A stretch of DNA of 64,000 nt from Tetraselmis striata. Its lineage: Eukaryota > Chlorophyta > Chlorodendrophyceae > Chlorodendrales > Chlorodendraceae. Below the pieces are notes generated by a model. It was not told where the DNA came from, ran no database searches, and saw only the letters and a list, made by a program, of their open reading frames with translations. A program made the position numbers and the translations under genes. The DNA is taken from NCBI GenBank assembly GCA_006384855.1, contig VCJN01002896.1, positions 124,001-188,000 of the forward strand. Direction: 5' to 3'. Within the stretch, counting starts at the first letter, position 1; every line of letters starts with the position of its first letter. Shown in pieces: positions 18,014 to 30,777 of the stretch.

Positions 18014-20199
18014 CGCTAGCGACCGCCTATAACAATAAATGATCCTACTGCTTAACACATAGAATATTCCGATCCTTAGAGATGTAGCAGTCGCTACAAC
18101 TGTATAGCGACTAGTATGTTAAAAAATATCTAAGGATTAGTCGCTATTTGAAATGAATTGCTACTCATCAGCAGCATTTCAAGTTGGGTATGGTTCTGCC
18201 ATAAAGGTCGCGCAGGCAGTCTTACAGGGACAAGAGCCGAAATTGGCAGAAAGGTTTAGTGAAAGCGTGGAGGGAAAACGGAGTCAGGGGTACGCTGTGT
18301 GAAACACAGCGAAACTGGAAGATGGCAGGCTCAGCCGTTACGCTGCTGCTTTTATGTCTACTCGTGCTGCACACGAACGGGCGCAGCGACGGGTGACCAC
18401 TTAGCAGCAACAGTAGCCGGAAAAAGTGGTCAGGAAAGGAGGAAACCCCGTAAACTAGTGTAGATCATTTCAACTTGAGTCTGGTTTTGCCGGTGATGAG
18501 CGAATGGAGAGAGCGGAAGATTGGCGAAGAAGGGGTAGCGCCAGGTCATGAAGGGGTCACCGGGAAGGCCACCGCTGCGGAGTCTTGTTGAGCTTGGAAG
18601 TGGCAGAAGGGGTGCGATATGACAAAAGACGAAGCACGTGCCAAGTGAAGGGAGGACGAACAGATGTTCAAAACAAATGTTAGGTTGGTCACCATATGCA
18701 CGGTTGCGATGTTGAGCAATATTGCTTTGGCCTCAGAAACTCTGCTTTTAGGGAGGCATTAAGATTATTGTTTGGCTTACTGTGTGTGAAGAACTTAATA
18801 ACCTACAAGCTTAATTAAAAATCAAATGGATTTAATACAACCTTGCGTCTTCTAGGTATACTTGGATAATAATAACTCGTAAGCATATTGGGCGCAACGG
18901 TTACTCTCTGGCTCTGTAATTGAATTGTTATAGGTTTGAAACAACCATGCCATTATCGCTAATAATATGTAATCGCAGTTTGAATCGCAATATGCAATCG
19001 AATGTTTGATGCTCAACATGACAGCTGTCTTACGGCTTGGCTTCACGAAGCCGTACAAGGCCCACTAATGAAAGCGCATAGAGAGCAGACCTCTGAAGGC
19101 CAGGTCGCTACTAATATCCTAACAGAGAGTGGTGTCGCCCTCGCCCCCCTCCTGCCCCAATCCCCCCCTTGGGGAGGCGGCGTATCAGAGGTGTTGTCGT
19201 CTTTCGAGCGCGTGTGGCTGGCTGGCTATCCTGGCGCTTTCCGTTCGCTGACTCGTTTGGCTTTGTGTATGTGTGTGCCGCGGACCTGCAGGCGCTGCCT
19301 GATTTTGTACACTTGTATCAATCCGTGCAGCCATTGCACCGCATGGATGTGCATGCATTTGAGGAGGGCAGTGACCTCTGCCGGGATTTGCTCGGACGGG
19401 TTGGAGCGACTAGGGCGCACGAGCTGTATCAGACCCAAGGCAATAGGGCTGGTGCGGGGTGCCATTGCGGCTCATGAGGAGCGGGATGATGTGCACCTCG
19501 CATCCCGGCCACTGTTCGCGCAGTGCCTGCGCGAGCGGTTTGTATGCCGTCCGCTTGTTCTACCTGCATTGATGATATGACAGTATATCCAAGAGTCTTA
19601 CGAGACAGGGTTTAAACCATTACATCACTAACCCGTCGTTATTTGACTGTTATAACTTCGCGGTCCATAGCCGGCTCTGTAGTCTGTACAGGTACCGACC
19701 GGTATCCGTATACAATATCGTCATGCATGCTGACCAATGTATTTATATAGCAGCGACGATGGGTACGGCGCGTATATAACAACGCTGATCTGATGCCGTT
19801 AATCACTTGCTTCGACCATTAATTTAATGAGAAATATCGCCGGCACCTGCAGGTCATGTCGCAGTGCTACAGCCAGATGAAGCACCAACAAGACGACGGC
19901 GCAGGGCAAGAGGCGGCACTCGTACACCAAGGGGACGGGGGTGGGGGGTAACGCAAGGTTGCTAGGAAATGAATAGCGCCTTGCGCCATATATGTATTAT
20001 TCAACTAGCGATTCCACAGTGTGCCCGTATTCTGGGGGCACACGAGGGGGGGAATTGGCTCTATAACCACTGTGCAGGCGCTTTCTCAGGGGCGCTGGAT
20101 TCCCTGCCCGTGGTGGGGGGGCGGGAATGCACTCGTTGCCATGCATTAGTCACGTCACTCCATCACGCAATGTCTCCAACGCCCTCCCTGCAGGCCCCC
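18014..20199. other. Gene-poor flank, first copy of a segmental duplication
   Basis: This 2.2 kb of lower-GC DNA lies downstream of the DUF3431-like gene. It starts GCTAGCGACCGCCTAT and aligns throughout with 58517-61742 apart from a 1 kb insertion there. A frame at 18154-18300 that is longer in the second copy (59682-59924) is broken here by a missing G, so it is probably not coding. No other gene is visible. Confidence 0.7.
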
Positions 20200-23100
20200 T
20201 CAGGGGTCAACCAACGCCTGCACCAGGTCGGTGTAGCGCTGCGCGAGCGCAGGCTCGGCGTCCCCGTACACGGTGATGAAGTCCCTTATCGCGCTCTTGG
20301 TGGAGAGGTACCCCGTGGACTTGTCCTTCACCTTGAAGAGGCCATACACCTCGGACAGGAACTCGCGCTGGCCCCACTTCACGGCCTTGGTCGCCTGGAA
20401 CATAGACCATGGACATGCATGAGAGGGATGCCGTTCCCAATGAATCAGGGAGAGGCAGGGCGAACGTCATCCACATTTCAATCGTCAGCAAAATGTATAA
20501 CGATACAGAGAAAGTGATTTTTAGTCGTATAGTAGGTGGGTATTGAGCGAATATTAACTTGACGGACATGCATGCATAAATGCACTTATACATGTGCAAC
20601 ACTGCACACATTTCCAGTGTATACATGTACAATGAGTAGCCACCAGACATGTGGGGCGGGGGGGGGGGTGGGGGGGGGGGGGGGGGGGCACCAGGGCGTC
20701 AGCCGGACTGTTTGGCATGGCGCATTGGCGCACAAAGCTGCCGCCAACGTGCGCGAGGTTGTTGGCGCAGGGCAGCAGGTTGAGGGTAATGCTGGGGGGC
20801 GCGTTGCCGCGCTTCAGGCCGCACGCGCCGAGGTCGCACAGCGCCGACTGCTGCCCGCCGGAGCGCCACCACTGCTCGTCGTCCGTACTGCTGAGGCAGC
20901 AGTGCAGCGCGGCGGTCATGGCCTGGGAGTGGACATCCAGGTAGCCCTCGCCTGTGCCGAGAGGGAACGGGGGGTGGGGGGGGGGGGGGGGGCGAAGGAA
21001 AGCATGAGCATCGGCCACCATTTGCGGCCCCAAAATGCTCCGAAACCATGACGTGCGATGGGCCATTGCAAGGGTGCGACACTGGATCGTGCAAAGACAG
21101 CCACTTGGAGACTGTGCTCCGAGACTACTCCGCACAACACGGGCTGCATGCTGTTGTTATGTAACAGTGAATGACAGGAAACCCTATGTTTGACAATGGT
21201 GGCAACCCCCCAGATCCAAGATGCTCTGAGACCATATAGCATCTGAGTGTTGGCATGGCACCCCGGTACTATCTCGCAATTCTATACTTAAGCTACAAAT
21301 GCTGAAAAACCACCATTAGCAACAAGGACAGAATATTGTCATTCCAGCAGATTGTTTGGAAGAAAGCTGTTCCGTGAGAACATGCAGCCTCTGGCCCACA
21401 GCGTCTCCATGTGGCAGCTCACCTTTGAAGGTCGGGCCGGTGTCAACGGGCCGAGCCATCTGCAGCGCCACAGTGACCAGGGCAAAGGCCTGCGCCGCAT
21501 GATTCTGGGGCACGTACCTGTGCAGGCCAGCACTGCGTCAGTTGCTGCCCAGTGAGTGCCTGGATGGGACGATTTGGGGGTCGGGGGGCCCAGGGGACAG
21601 GGCGGGCAGCGGGCGGACCAGACGGAGGTGGCGGCCACGGCGCCCTTGACAGGGCGATACACGATGCCAGCCTGCCAGCCGCTGACGCCAGAGCTTCCAG
21701 GAGGCTCAAAGATGTCAGCAATGGAGTTAGTGAAGAAGGCCGAGAAGTCCATCAGCGCCAGGTGCCCAAAGTAGCCTGCCGCACGAAAGGGAAGGGAAGC
21801 AGGATGGGCGTCAGCGGAAAGTGCCATAAGTTTTTTTTTCTTGGGGGGGGGGGGGGGGGGGGGAGGGGCATGAGAAACTGTGGCAGAACAAGCAACCGTA
21901 CCTGTCTGCACCGCCACCATGGCATCGCGCAGGAAGCAGGCTTCCAGGTGAAGGCGCGCCCAGGTGAAGGCGGCAATGAGCTTTTGCAGCTTCACGTCTC
22001 CCTGCCAGTCAGGCGCGCTGCCTGCCTCCACGCCGTGAGCCTGCGCACACCACAGGGGCAGTCAGAACCAAAGGCAAATTGCGACCAGGGGCTGGGAGAT
22101 TTGAGAGTGGGCTGGGGCCTCACCTGGAAAAAGTCTGCGGCGGAGCTCATTGTGGGAGTGTACTGCAGGTCATGCGCGCGCTGCTGGTAGTCGAGGTCAT
22201 AGCGGCGCACCTGGTGGGAGCACACATGTCAGGGCGGCAGCACATGTTGGCAGCGACTGCGAAGTTGCTTGGAACGCCACAAACAATACAATCAACTTAG
22301 AGAGGGGGACACAGAGACCTAAAATGTGAGTGGGTGTCATCAGGCACATAGCGGACAGCGCAAGCTGGGCGGAGGGCGCACCTCCAGGCGGCCGAGCCAC
22401 ATGTCCGGGCTGAACATCTCGCGGGGCGTCGTCATGTCGGTGAGCATCACAAATGTGCAGTCGGGATGCAGCTTGGCGGCCGCCACCAGCACCGACACCA
22501 TCACAGTGCGTGCGTCCTCATCGTAGCCGCCAACATAGCTGCCTGCGGGCGGCGGGTCGCGACCGCGAAGATCCGACCATAAGCCTGCCTGAGAGGCTCT
22601 CGTCAAGGCAGTCCGGCAGGCAGGTTGGTTGGGGGCTTACCGACAAAGGTGACGCGGGGCGTGTTGTGCTTGCGGAAGAAGGAGGGGTACGGTAGGTCTG
22701 GGTCAAACTCCTGCACCGGGATCTGCGGCCACGTGACGAGACCGTCTGCCAGCATCACGCCCGGCGGCTCCACCGCCAGCCCCGAGGGGTGCCACTCTGT
22801 AGGGCTGCAACCGATAATATCGCGCGTCTTGAGCTCGCTGGGGCAGCCGAGCATTGCCTGCCAGATGCGCTCCGGCACGTAGCGCCGCTTCACCCGCTCC
22901 TCAAACGTGATCGACATAATGTACTCGCGGAACCACTGGTACTCTGTCACTGGGAGAGACCTGCAAGCGCAAGGGGGAGGGGGGGTTGGGGTTCCAATAT
23001 TGAGGGGAGGCTGGGCAGTGGGGGAGGTGGACGAAGGGGCATGATCCAGCAGCGCGGGCCACAAGAGGCAAAGGGGGGCGGGTTGCGAGTGGCTGGCAGG

Positions 23101-26100
23101 GCAGCCTGCCTGAGGCGCGGCGCTGATGCGGCCCACATGGAGCGCGTGTTGTAGAAGTAGGGCTTGAAGCCGATCTCCTTCATGTAGGCCTCGTCCATCT
23201 GGCAGGGGTCGGCGCCGGTGTAGCGCCGGTATAGCGCGCAGATCTCGCGCTGCCACACCCCCACGTGCCCAGTCTCTGGGAACGATGTCATGTTGACTTT
23301 GATCTGGGGATGGAGGGCGCGGCGATGGCCGGGGATCAGCTCGGCGGCCAGGAAGGGAAGCGCCAGCAGGGATGGGGGGATGGGGCGGGGGTGTCAGCCA
23401 CCCTGGCGGCATGCACCTTGGGGTTGCCAAAGGAGATGAAGCCCCAGTGCTTGTCGTCGATGATGTTCACCATCTCGCCCAGGCTGAGGCGGCGCTTCTC
23501 CAGGTTGGCCTTCACGAAGATGGTGTATGGCTCCAGCCTGTCGTACCTGCGCCACCGCCAACAAGACCACCATCGGTCAGCACCTGCCACCCTTGCACAA
23601 TGGTGGTGGTTGAGTCGCCATGCCTCGAGCAAGCCGCACCGTGTGATGATGTGCTGCAGGTACTGTGCGTGTGCTTGGGCCATGCCAGCTCCGTCTCTAG
23701 CGTGACCGGCACCTCGGAGAAGGAGGCAAAGCACGCGGCGGAATTGGGGGCCATCGCCTCCGCGCGCGCCCGTGTCACGCCGCACTTGGAGTACAGGTGG
23801 TACACCACGCCGTTGCAGCCCACCTGCGGCCACGCAGCAGAAGGGCGGCAACAATCAGCAAGAGGTGTGTGTGCTGCTAGACTCTTAGACAACTAACTAT
23901 AGGGTTTTCGACATCATGCAAGGCTTTCGGCAAACCATTGCGCTTTAGGGTATCATATGATATATAGGATTGTTGTAGCAAACTTACCATAATGCCAGAT
24001 CACAAAAATGCGGCGACACTGTGATAGGCACACCGGGATACCCTCCTTCTTTCGCCCCGCAGCTAAGAACCAGCCGCACCACTGCAGATGGGTGTGAGCA
24101 GCGGCCCAAACGCACCTCGTCGATGAAGGAGATGGGCTCCTCGCAAAAGACGAGCGCCACGCCGATGCGCGGGCTGCCTGGGAGCAGCGTGGGCGCGCCG
24201 CCCTGGGTCTGGCGCGCCACCACCTCCTGCTCCAGCACCTTGCGTGCGTCGGGGATCCACGGCGCGGTGGCCAGCATGGACTGCCGGCTGGAGCCTGCCA
24301 AGAGGGCGGTGGGGGGGGGGGGGGGGGGGAGGCTGCTGTGTCAGTGGCGCTGTACAACGCTGTGATGAGTTCATGGCGCAGGAGCAGCAAGCGGGGGCGC
24401 GCCCACCTGCGCCAAAGCGCTGGGAGGCGGAGCAGGCGGTGGGGGTGGCGCTGCCCGAGTCCTGCGGGCAGCCGAGCAGCATGCCCCAGAGCGGCTCCAT
24501 CACGTTGCGCAGCTCCGGCCGGAGTTGCTCCTCCCCCGTGCGCGCAGCCCGGGTCGCGTAGAGGCTCAGCCACTTGTACTCGTCCCGCAGCAGCGACCTG
24601 GGCATGCGGGTTGGGTGGGGTGGGGTGGGGTGAGGGCAGTCGTGTCAGGGTGGGGGGAAGCGGGACAAAATGATGGCTGCATGCGCGTGGCCATACGCCT
24701 ACGTGAAAGGCTGTTCAGTCACGATATCCAGTGTGGCTCACTGATCTGGCTGACATCCTCATGCGACGGACGTTCTCTACATGCATAGCACCGTGACAAA
24801 TACAGTGTGCTCATGCTGTATGTCATGCCAGTGAACTGCGGTCCCGACATCAGTTGTGCTGCAACATCACCTCACGTTCACATTTCCGTGGCGCGCTATG
24901 ATACTATCGAATATTTCACTTATTGCCCTCATCGCTGAAGGGGATAAAAGGGGGCACCTGATGCGGTCCTGGCTGGCTAGGAAGACGCTGTACGTGTTAA
25001 ACCGGTACCACTTGGCAGCGTTCTCCAGCGTGTCGACAGAGCAGGCGCGCATGCAGGTGTAGCGCTGCACCACCGGGCACAGCTCCGAGAAGGTCTTCAT
25101 GCTCAGCCGGCGCTTGGACTCCGCAAAGGCCTACCGAGCAGCCACAATTACGCCGCAGCTCAGCTGAGACTCCAGGACCAGACAGCTGCTAATTCTCACA
25201 GACATGTCCCTCCTTCCGGGCTAGACCCTAAACGCGAATGATCATAAAAGAGGGCAGCAGGCCCTCTTCATCATACATGTCGACATCAACGGCAGTTTTT
25301 GTATGCATTGCACGTGCTCATCCACCACCTGGCGTCACCACTTCTGAAGCCAGTTGCCAAAGACGCGGCACGTTGCCGTGTTCTGTAACTATCAGATTTC
25401 ATCCATGGTACATATGCCTACAGAGCCTGCCCGATGCGGCATATAAAGCTATACTTGCATACATGTATTCATTCACGTTCGTCGAGTGGCCTGTAGCCAA
25501 ACCCCAAAGCAAAACAGAACCTGATCCTTTGAGCCGACCATAGCAAACACACACACACAAACATACACACACACACCCATGTGGATGATGTAAAGATGGT
25601 GGGAAGTAACGGACGCGGTGGGGCGGGAGGGTGGATGGCACACACCTTGTACGCCCAGTTGCTGCCCGCGGCCTGGGCCATCGCGATGAGGTCCTTCATC
25701 TGGAGGCCCAACTTCTCCATGTGCGCCGGGCTCGTGAACATCGTCTGGGCGGGCATACTGTGGTACCTGCGCTCAGGTTTGTGTGTGGGAAGGGGGGGGG
25801 GGGCACATGGGGAGTTTAGCACGGCGTTCAGCAATGCAGGAGGGGATGGGGGAGGGCAGCCATGGCAGAGAAGAGGCTCACCGGTCGATGATGTACTTGA
25901 GGTAAGTCTGCGTGTACGAGGGGCCCTCCGCTTTCGAGACGGTCATGCACTTGGCCAGCTTGGGCAGTGCAGCGGCAATGTAGTCGCTGGGCAGCCGGCA
26001 GCGCATGTAGAAGTAGTACCAGGTGCCCTGCCGGCGAGCAGATTTGGTGTTATTGGGAAGTCAACATGACGGGGAAGGCGGGGGGGGGGGGGTGTGTTCA

Positions 26101-26783
26101 AGTGGGGCTCCTGGGGGGATGGCCGTCACGGCGGGAGGTGGAGCATCAAGGGGTGAGGGGGGGGGGGATACCTGGGAGGTCTGCCAGGGAGCTGAGGTCC
26201 TCCTTGCACAGCGAGATGACGACGCTGAGGCGGTACGTGATGCCGGGAAAGGCCTTGACGGGGGCGTTGGTGCGCGTGGCGCACTCCTCCGCCGCCGCCA
26301 GGTTGTCGTCCCAGCGCCACTCGGACCACGGGACGCGCGGCTCTGCGAAGGGGTCCTCAGGCATCGGCTCCTCCTCGGGGACGACCACCTCGCCGGCGCG
26401 CTGCCGCGGCAGCAGGTGTGACGCCTCTGCGTCCACATGGCTCCGCCGGCCAGCGTGGCGCTGCAGGGCTGGCAGGAACTTGCGCGGGTGCTCCGTGTGG
26501 TGTGCGCCCGGCTGCACCTGGGCGCCGTGGCTGTACTTGGGGTAAGCAGCCAGGTGGGCGGCCTCCGCGTAGCGCGGCGTGCCGCGGTGTCCGTACTCCG
26601 CGGTCAGCGTCACTGAGGCTGCCCCGTAGCACTGCACCGCCTGCACATGGAGCATTTAGGCAGCAGCGGCGGATGAGGTGTGGCATGCAGCCATGCGGGT
26701 AGGAGGCTCGGGGGGGAGGGGGGGGGGGGGCATCCGGCATATGTTGTCCCCGGGACGGCACTCACCAAGAGGGATAGCTGCAT
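20200..26783 (-). CDS. Multi-exon gene: two DUF3431-like domains plus glycosyltransferase-like region
   Basis: At least 15 exons are recognisable. The likely first exon is 26766-26783 (MQLSLL, donor TTG|GTGAGT), joined in frame to 26172-26640. Further exons lie near 25882-26027, 25646-25766, 24958-25132, 24403-24600, 24115-24298, 23640-23822, 23410-23548, 23150-23300, 22640-22960, 22380-22550, 22130-22210, 21900-22040, 21550-21780, 21420-21530 and 20690-20960. The last is 20200-20400. Domain 1 has VVISLCKEDLSSLADL then YTQTYLKYIIDRYHSMPAQT. Domain 2 has VALVFCEEPISFIDEV, VVYHLYSKC and TRYDRLEPYTIFVKAN. Both follow the E-D..YL..II..Y..LP..TIF pattern of DUF3431. The C-terminal half (HLALMDFSAFFTNSIADIFE, GWQAGIVYRP) resembles nucleotide-sugar transferases with a degenerate DxD. 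It may be a secretory-pathway enzyme. The exon 2/3 junction as read is not in phase, so the model needs transcript support. Confidence 0.5.
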
Positions 26784-27500
26784 GGGGGCAATCAGGGCTG
26801 CTGGCGTGTATATGTGTGTGTGTTGGGGGGGGGGGGGGGGGGGGGGGGAGTGTATAATGCAGGAATCTAGATCACTGCCCCATTGAGTACGTCTCTCAGA
26901 TTCCTCCCGTATTACACTGCTCGAATGCTGCAGCTGTCTTGCGGTGTGGCTGGAGGTGCTCCACCGCAAAGCATAAAGCGGATAGGCAACGCAATGGTGT
27001 ACGTACATATCGACGTCCCGTTACACAGTGGCACATGCCGGGGCTTTAGGATTGCGTCTCTGCTCTCGCACGGTCGGGGCGTTCACCTGTGCGGTGCAGC
27101 CCATGCATGGTCACACACCATCTTCTCGGCGAATATCAGCGCGGCAACCGGTGTTGTTGGGTCTGCACCCGTCATTGGCACATGATAGCCGACTGTGACA
27201 CAGGGCGGATGCATTTTCATACTTATGATTCAGCAGGCATATCCATGTCAAGGCTCTCATCCCCCCCTCTTCGTCCCCCTGCCCCCGCCCCCCCCCCCCC
27301 CTTGTTTTCCCTCTCCCTCTCCACACAATGAGAGGCATTATTCTGGAACACAGTTAAAAAGCAATGAGCTGATTCCAGTCGAGCGAAACTTTACGTTTCT
27401 TCCTGCCGCCCGAAAGGCCGCCCATCGTCCCGCCATCCTGCTTGCGCTCACACCCCCACCGCCCTGTTTACCCCCCCCCCCTCCCCCGGCCCCTTGGCAG
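26784..27500. other. Intergenic region between DUF3431-like gene and kinase exon
   Basis: This interval would be a shared 5' region if both genes were intact. It holds a poly-G run (26826-26848), a poly-C run (27290-27302) and a C-rich tract ending in TTGGCAG that serves as the kinase exon acceptor. No kinase N-lobe exon with a glycine-rich loop was found here. Confidence 0.5.
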
Positions 27501-27983
27501 GTGATCCACCGCGACCTCAAGGGCGGCAACGTGCTGGTCACGCGCGACGGGCGCGTCAAGCTGGCGGACTTTGGCGCCAGCAAGGCGTACCACGAGGCCA
27601 CCATCACCGACGGCATGAAGTCCATCCGCGGCAGCGTGTTCTGGATGGCGCCCGAGGTGATCAAGGGCACGGGGTACGGCCGCCGCGCGGACATCTGGTC
27701 CGTCGGCTGCACCGTCATCGAGATGCTCACAGGCAAGCACCCCTGGCCGGAGCTGGGCGACAGCCACTGGTCCGCCATGTTCCAGATCGCCAAGACCACC
27801 ACGGGACCGCCCATCCCGGACTGCGTCTCCGCCGTCGCGCGCGACTTTCTCGGCCTCTGCTTCCGGGTCGACCCCGCGCAGCGCCCCACCGCGTCGGAGC
27901 TGCTGCAGCACCCCTTTGTCGCGCACATCCCCAACGCCTTCCGCGCCGCCGAGGAGGTGCGCGACCTGAACCACTCGCTCTAG
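27501..27983 (+). pseudogene. Orphan C-lobe exon of a MAP3K-like protein kinase
   Basis: The exon follows a C-rich tract and CAG acceptor and encodes 160 residues to a TAG stop. It holds the catalytic loop VIHRDLKGGNVL, the DFG motif LADFGAS and the activation-segment end VFWMAPEVI. The helix F block ADIWSVGCTVIEMLTGKHPW and the terminal RPTASELLQHPF also match MAP3K (MEKK/ANP-type) kinases. The ATP-binding N-lobe should lie upstream on the plus strand, but the DUF3431-like gene occupies that DNA on the other strand. The exon is therefore probably a 5'-truncated remnant, unless a very distant or shared promoter exon exists. Its coding sequence itself is undamaged. Confidence 0.7.
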
Positions 27984-28017
27984 CTCCCCCCTCCCCCCCC
28001 CCCCCGGGGGGACCCGC

Positions 28018-28022
28018 TGTAA
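28018..28022 (+). terminator. TGTAA polyadenylation signal
   Basis: TGTAA lies 35 bases after the kinase stop codon. This is the usual polyadenylation signal of chlorophycean algae. Confidence 0.45.
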
Positions 28023-30777
28023 CGATACATATTGTAGCGCGCTCTGATGGTGGCGGGTGAGCGGTTGCCCCTGCCTGGCGGAGAAAGGTGGCGCTGCGTC
28101 CCATCCCTGCGGGAGGTCCGACGCGCCACCGGCCGACCGCAGAGCCGCCCCCCCTGTGACACAGGGATAGCGAGGCGGTGCCTGGGCGCTGGGATGGGTT
28201 TCTGCGGGCTCGCCGGCCTGGCAGCAGAGAATGCATGGGATGGCATGGGTCATGAGTGCCTGCTGGAGGGGCACTGCGAACACATGCTCCCCAGGCTCTG
28301 GCTGCAGGAGGCGCGCTGCTCCGAGAGAGTAATAAGGCGTACACGCAGGTAGCACCTGCAACATTGCCGAAAGCCTTTTAACAGGTTCGGATGGCGCCAT
28401 GGTAGGGTCAGCGCACGGGCCGATCCGATGCGTCAACAACCCACAAGTGCGATGGGGCGGCACGAGGGCGTCGGCGGCTGTTAGCTGCAGGCCACAGCTC
28501 TGACAGGCTTGAGCATGGCCTCCGTTCTGGGGTGCTTCGGGGGACATGGCACCCGGCGCCCTGTGGTTGCTTCCGGTCGATGTGCAAGCAGGCGAGGGCG
28601 AAGGGGGGGGGGGGGGGGGGGGACTGCCCATCAGCTCCATCACCAGCGTCGATAAAGGATCTCCTGCAAGAGGTAGCGACGATATTGCGCAAATGCCCGT
28701 TATGTTTTCTTCTCACATGAGGCATGCCTCTCGAAGATGCTGAGGCTCAGGCAGAAGTTGCACTGAGAAGTGCAAAGGGGCATAGCAGTGGCGATGGGTC
28801 TGAATTGCGGCGCTCGCCTCATACAGGCCATGTCGAAGCGTTTGACGTCCAGCGCACGGCGCCCTCCGCTTGCTGCTGGTTGAGAGGAAAGGACACTCCC
28901 AACGAGCTGCAACAGGAATCGGGCTCTCCCCCACGGTGCAGCTCGCATCCAAAAGGCGCGTGTCATCCCCTTGAGCTCCACGGACGGCACTGCAGCGCTG
29001 GAGCAGCGCTGCCCGCCTCGCACCACGCCCCCCCCCCCCCCCTGCGCCCCCAGCCCCCCCCCCCCCCCCCCCCCCCCCAACCCTTGTGTCTCTTCCCGTA
29101 CGCAGGACCAAGCCTTCTCGTGCGGCAGGACCAAGCCTGAGGGGCCGGTGGTGGTGGAGACTTTTAAGAGGTCCGAATGTGTGAACACCACCTGGCAAAC
29201 TGCTCTGGGATAGGAAGTGACGCATGACCGATAAGTGGCATGCTGAGCAGCATGGACAGTAGCAGGCAATCGTCACGCTGGGGCGATGCGCTGCTCACTG
29301 CGCTCAAGAGTGCAAGCTGAGATGGCGCTTGGTGTGCCTGCATGCCGTCCGCCCTAGCAGCAAAATAGGTACGAGCGAATGAACGCTGAGAAGCCGTGCT
29401 GCTTGCGAGCGCGTGCCAAGCGGCACCAATGAGTTGGCGCTGCTGATACTGAGTAAGATTGCGGGTGATAGTTCGGCCTGGAACATGTCCTGCAATACGG
29501 GACTGATCTTGCGCATATCCTGCGCCATCCCGGTGCTCAACGCATTGGGTACGAGCCGTGCGGCGGCGGTGTTGCATGGGGGTGGCGCTTTGTATCCACC
29601 TTTAGGGTGATGCCTTGAGGGTGATGCCAGGCGAATCGCATCGAATTCATGTAAATACAGCCTCAATGAGGAAAGCTGGAGCATTAGGCTCAAATGAAGC
29701 AAGGGCGGCAATGGTGTGGCCGCCCTCAGGCAACGCGCATCTGGCACTGCTGAGCTGATTGCGGCAATCGTGTCGCTGCTTTGAGCAGCGGATGCGGACA
29801 AGGTACTTCCAAGGGGCTTGACAACGGCGGTGACGAAAGCCACTGATACTGCTGCGGCTCACGCGCGCTCCGACCTATAAACAACGCCACTGTTTCGAAT
29901 TCTGCCCCTGCCGCTGTTTGTTCTCTGCGGATGCAAGGGCGCGCGGTAGGAGGGGGAGGGGGGGGGGTTAGGTGGAGGAGGAGGAGGAGGAGGAGGACCC
30001 CCCCCCCCCCCCCCCCCCCGGGCTGCACTCATCCGACCCGCCTGCCATTGCCTGACCCTTGCCGCCACCCTCTTTTACAAGTGTGAGCTGTGTTGCTTGA
30101 GCTGTTGGCAATGCAGTCAAGTCCACGGCCATATGTTAGGCTTCTCCAAAATGGCACTCACAGCGAAGGCTGTGCTGTCTTCCAAGATATAGGTTCTATC
30201 AACTTCCTTGTTTATAACAACTTTTTCTCATTCTGAATTGGAATGTGTACCACATGTCCCACAGGCGCCATGTGGTAAGAACATTGGCCAGCGGCGAAAA
30301 CAGTGACTAAAAGGATCCACAGGGGTCTCCTCGGCCCTATGTTAAGACTGAAATGGATGCGACCCAAATGTTCTTATTATGTACCTTATACAGCCCCAAT
30401 GTGACACTCATTTTGTGGCGGGTGATTGTACTTGCATTGACCCGCATTCAGTGCGTGTTGTGCTCGGCGCAGATCATCCGGAACTGCTTGTCAGAGCGCA
30501 ATATCGAATCCATCATATTCCGGTAGACTGCCTTATTAAACGCAACCCATAAACTACCAATCATCCCCACTTGCATTTTCCTTATGGGGGATTGGCAATT
30601 GGCTGGCTTGTCACCCTCTCGCGCGATGGCAGACAGGCGAGACCAGCTATGACCAGCAAGCCAACGCCAGCAAGGCGCTCTGCAAGCATCCAATCACTAG
30701 GGGATGCGGGCACCAGAGCTGAGACATTCAACCATGCAGCTTAATCACTGGCTTGGGTTTCTATTATAGTGCATGCT
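28023..30777. other. Intergenic DNA without recognised gene
   Basis: This stretch holds poly-G (28601-28622), poly-C (29029-29078) and poly-C (29998-30019) runs and a GGA repeat near 29975. Minus-strand frames at 28700-29276 and 29304-29843 are open but of low complexity, without a known domain or splice context. I see no supportable gene. Confidence 0.45.

Noticed and set aside
28700..29843. Minus-strand ORFs of about 180-190 codons downstream of the kinase exon
   Set aside because: They cross homopolymer runs and have no domain, splice context or consistent frame.
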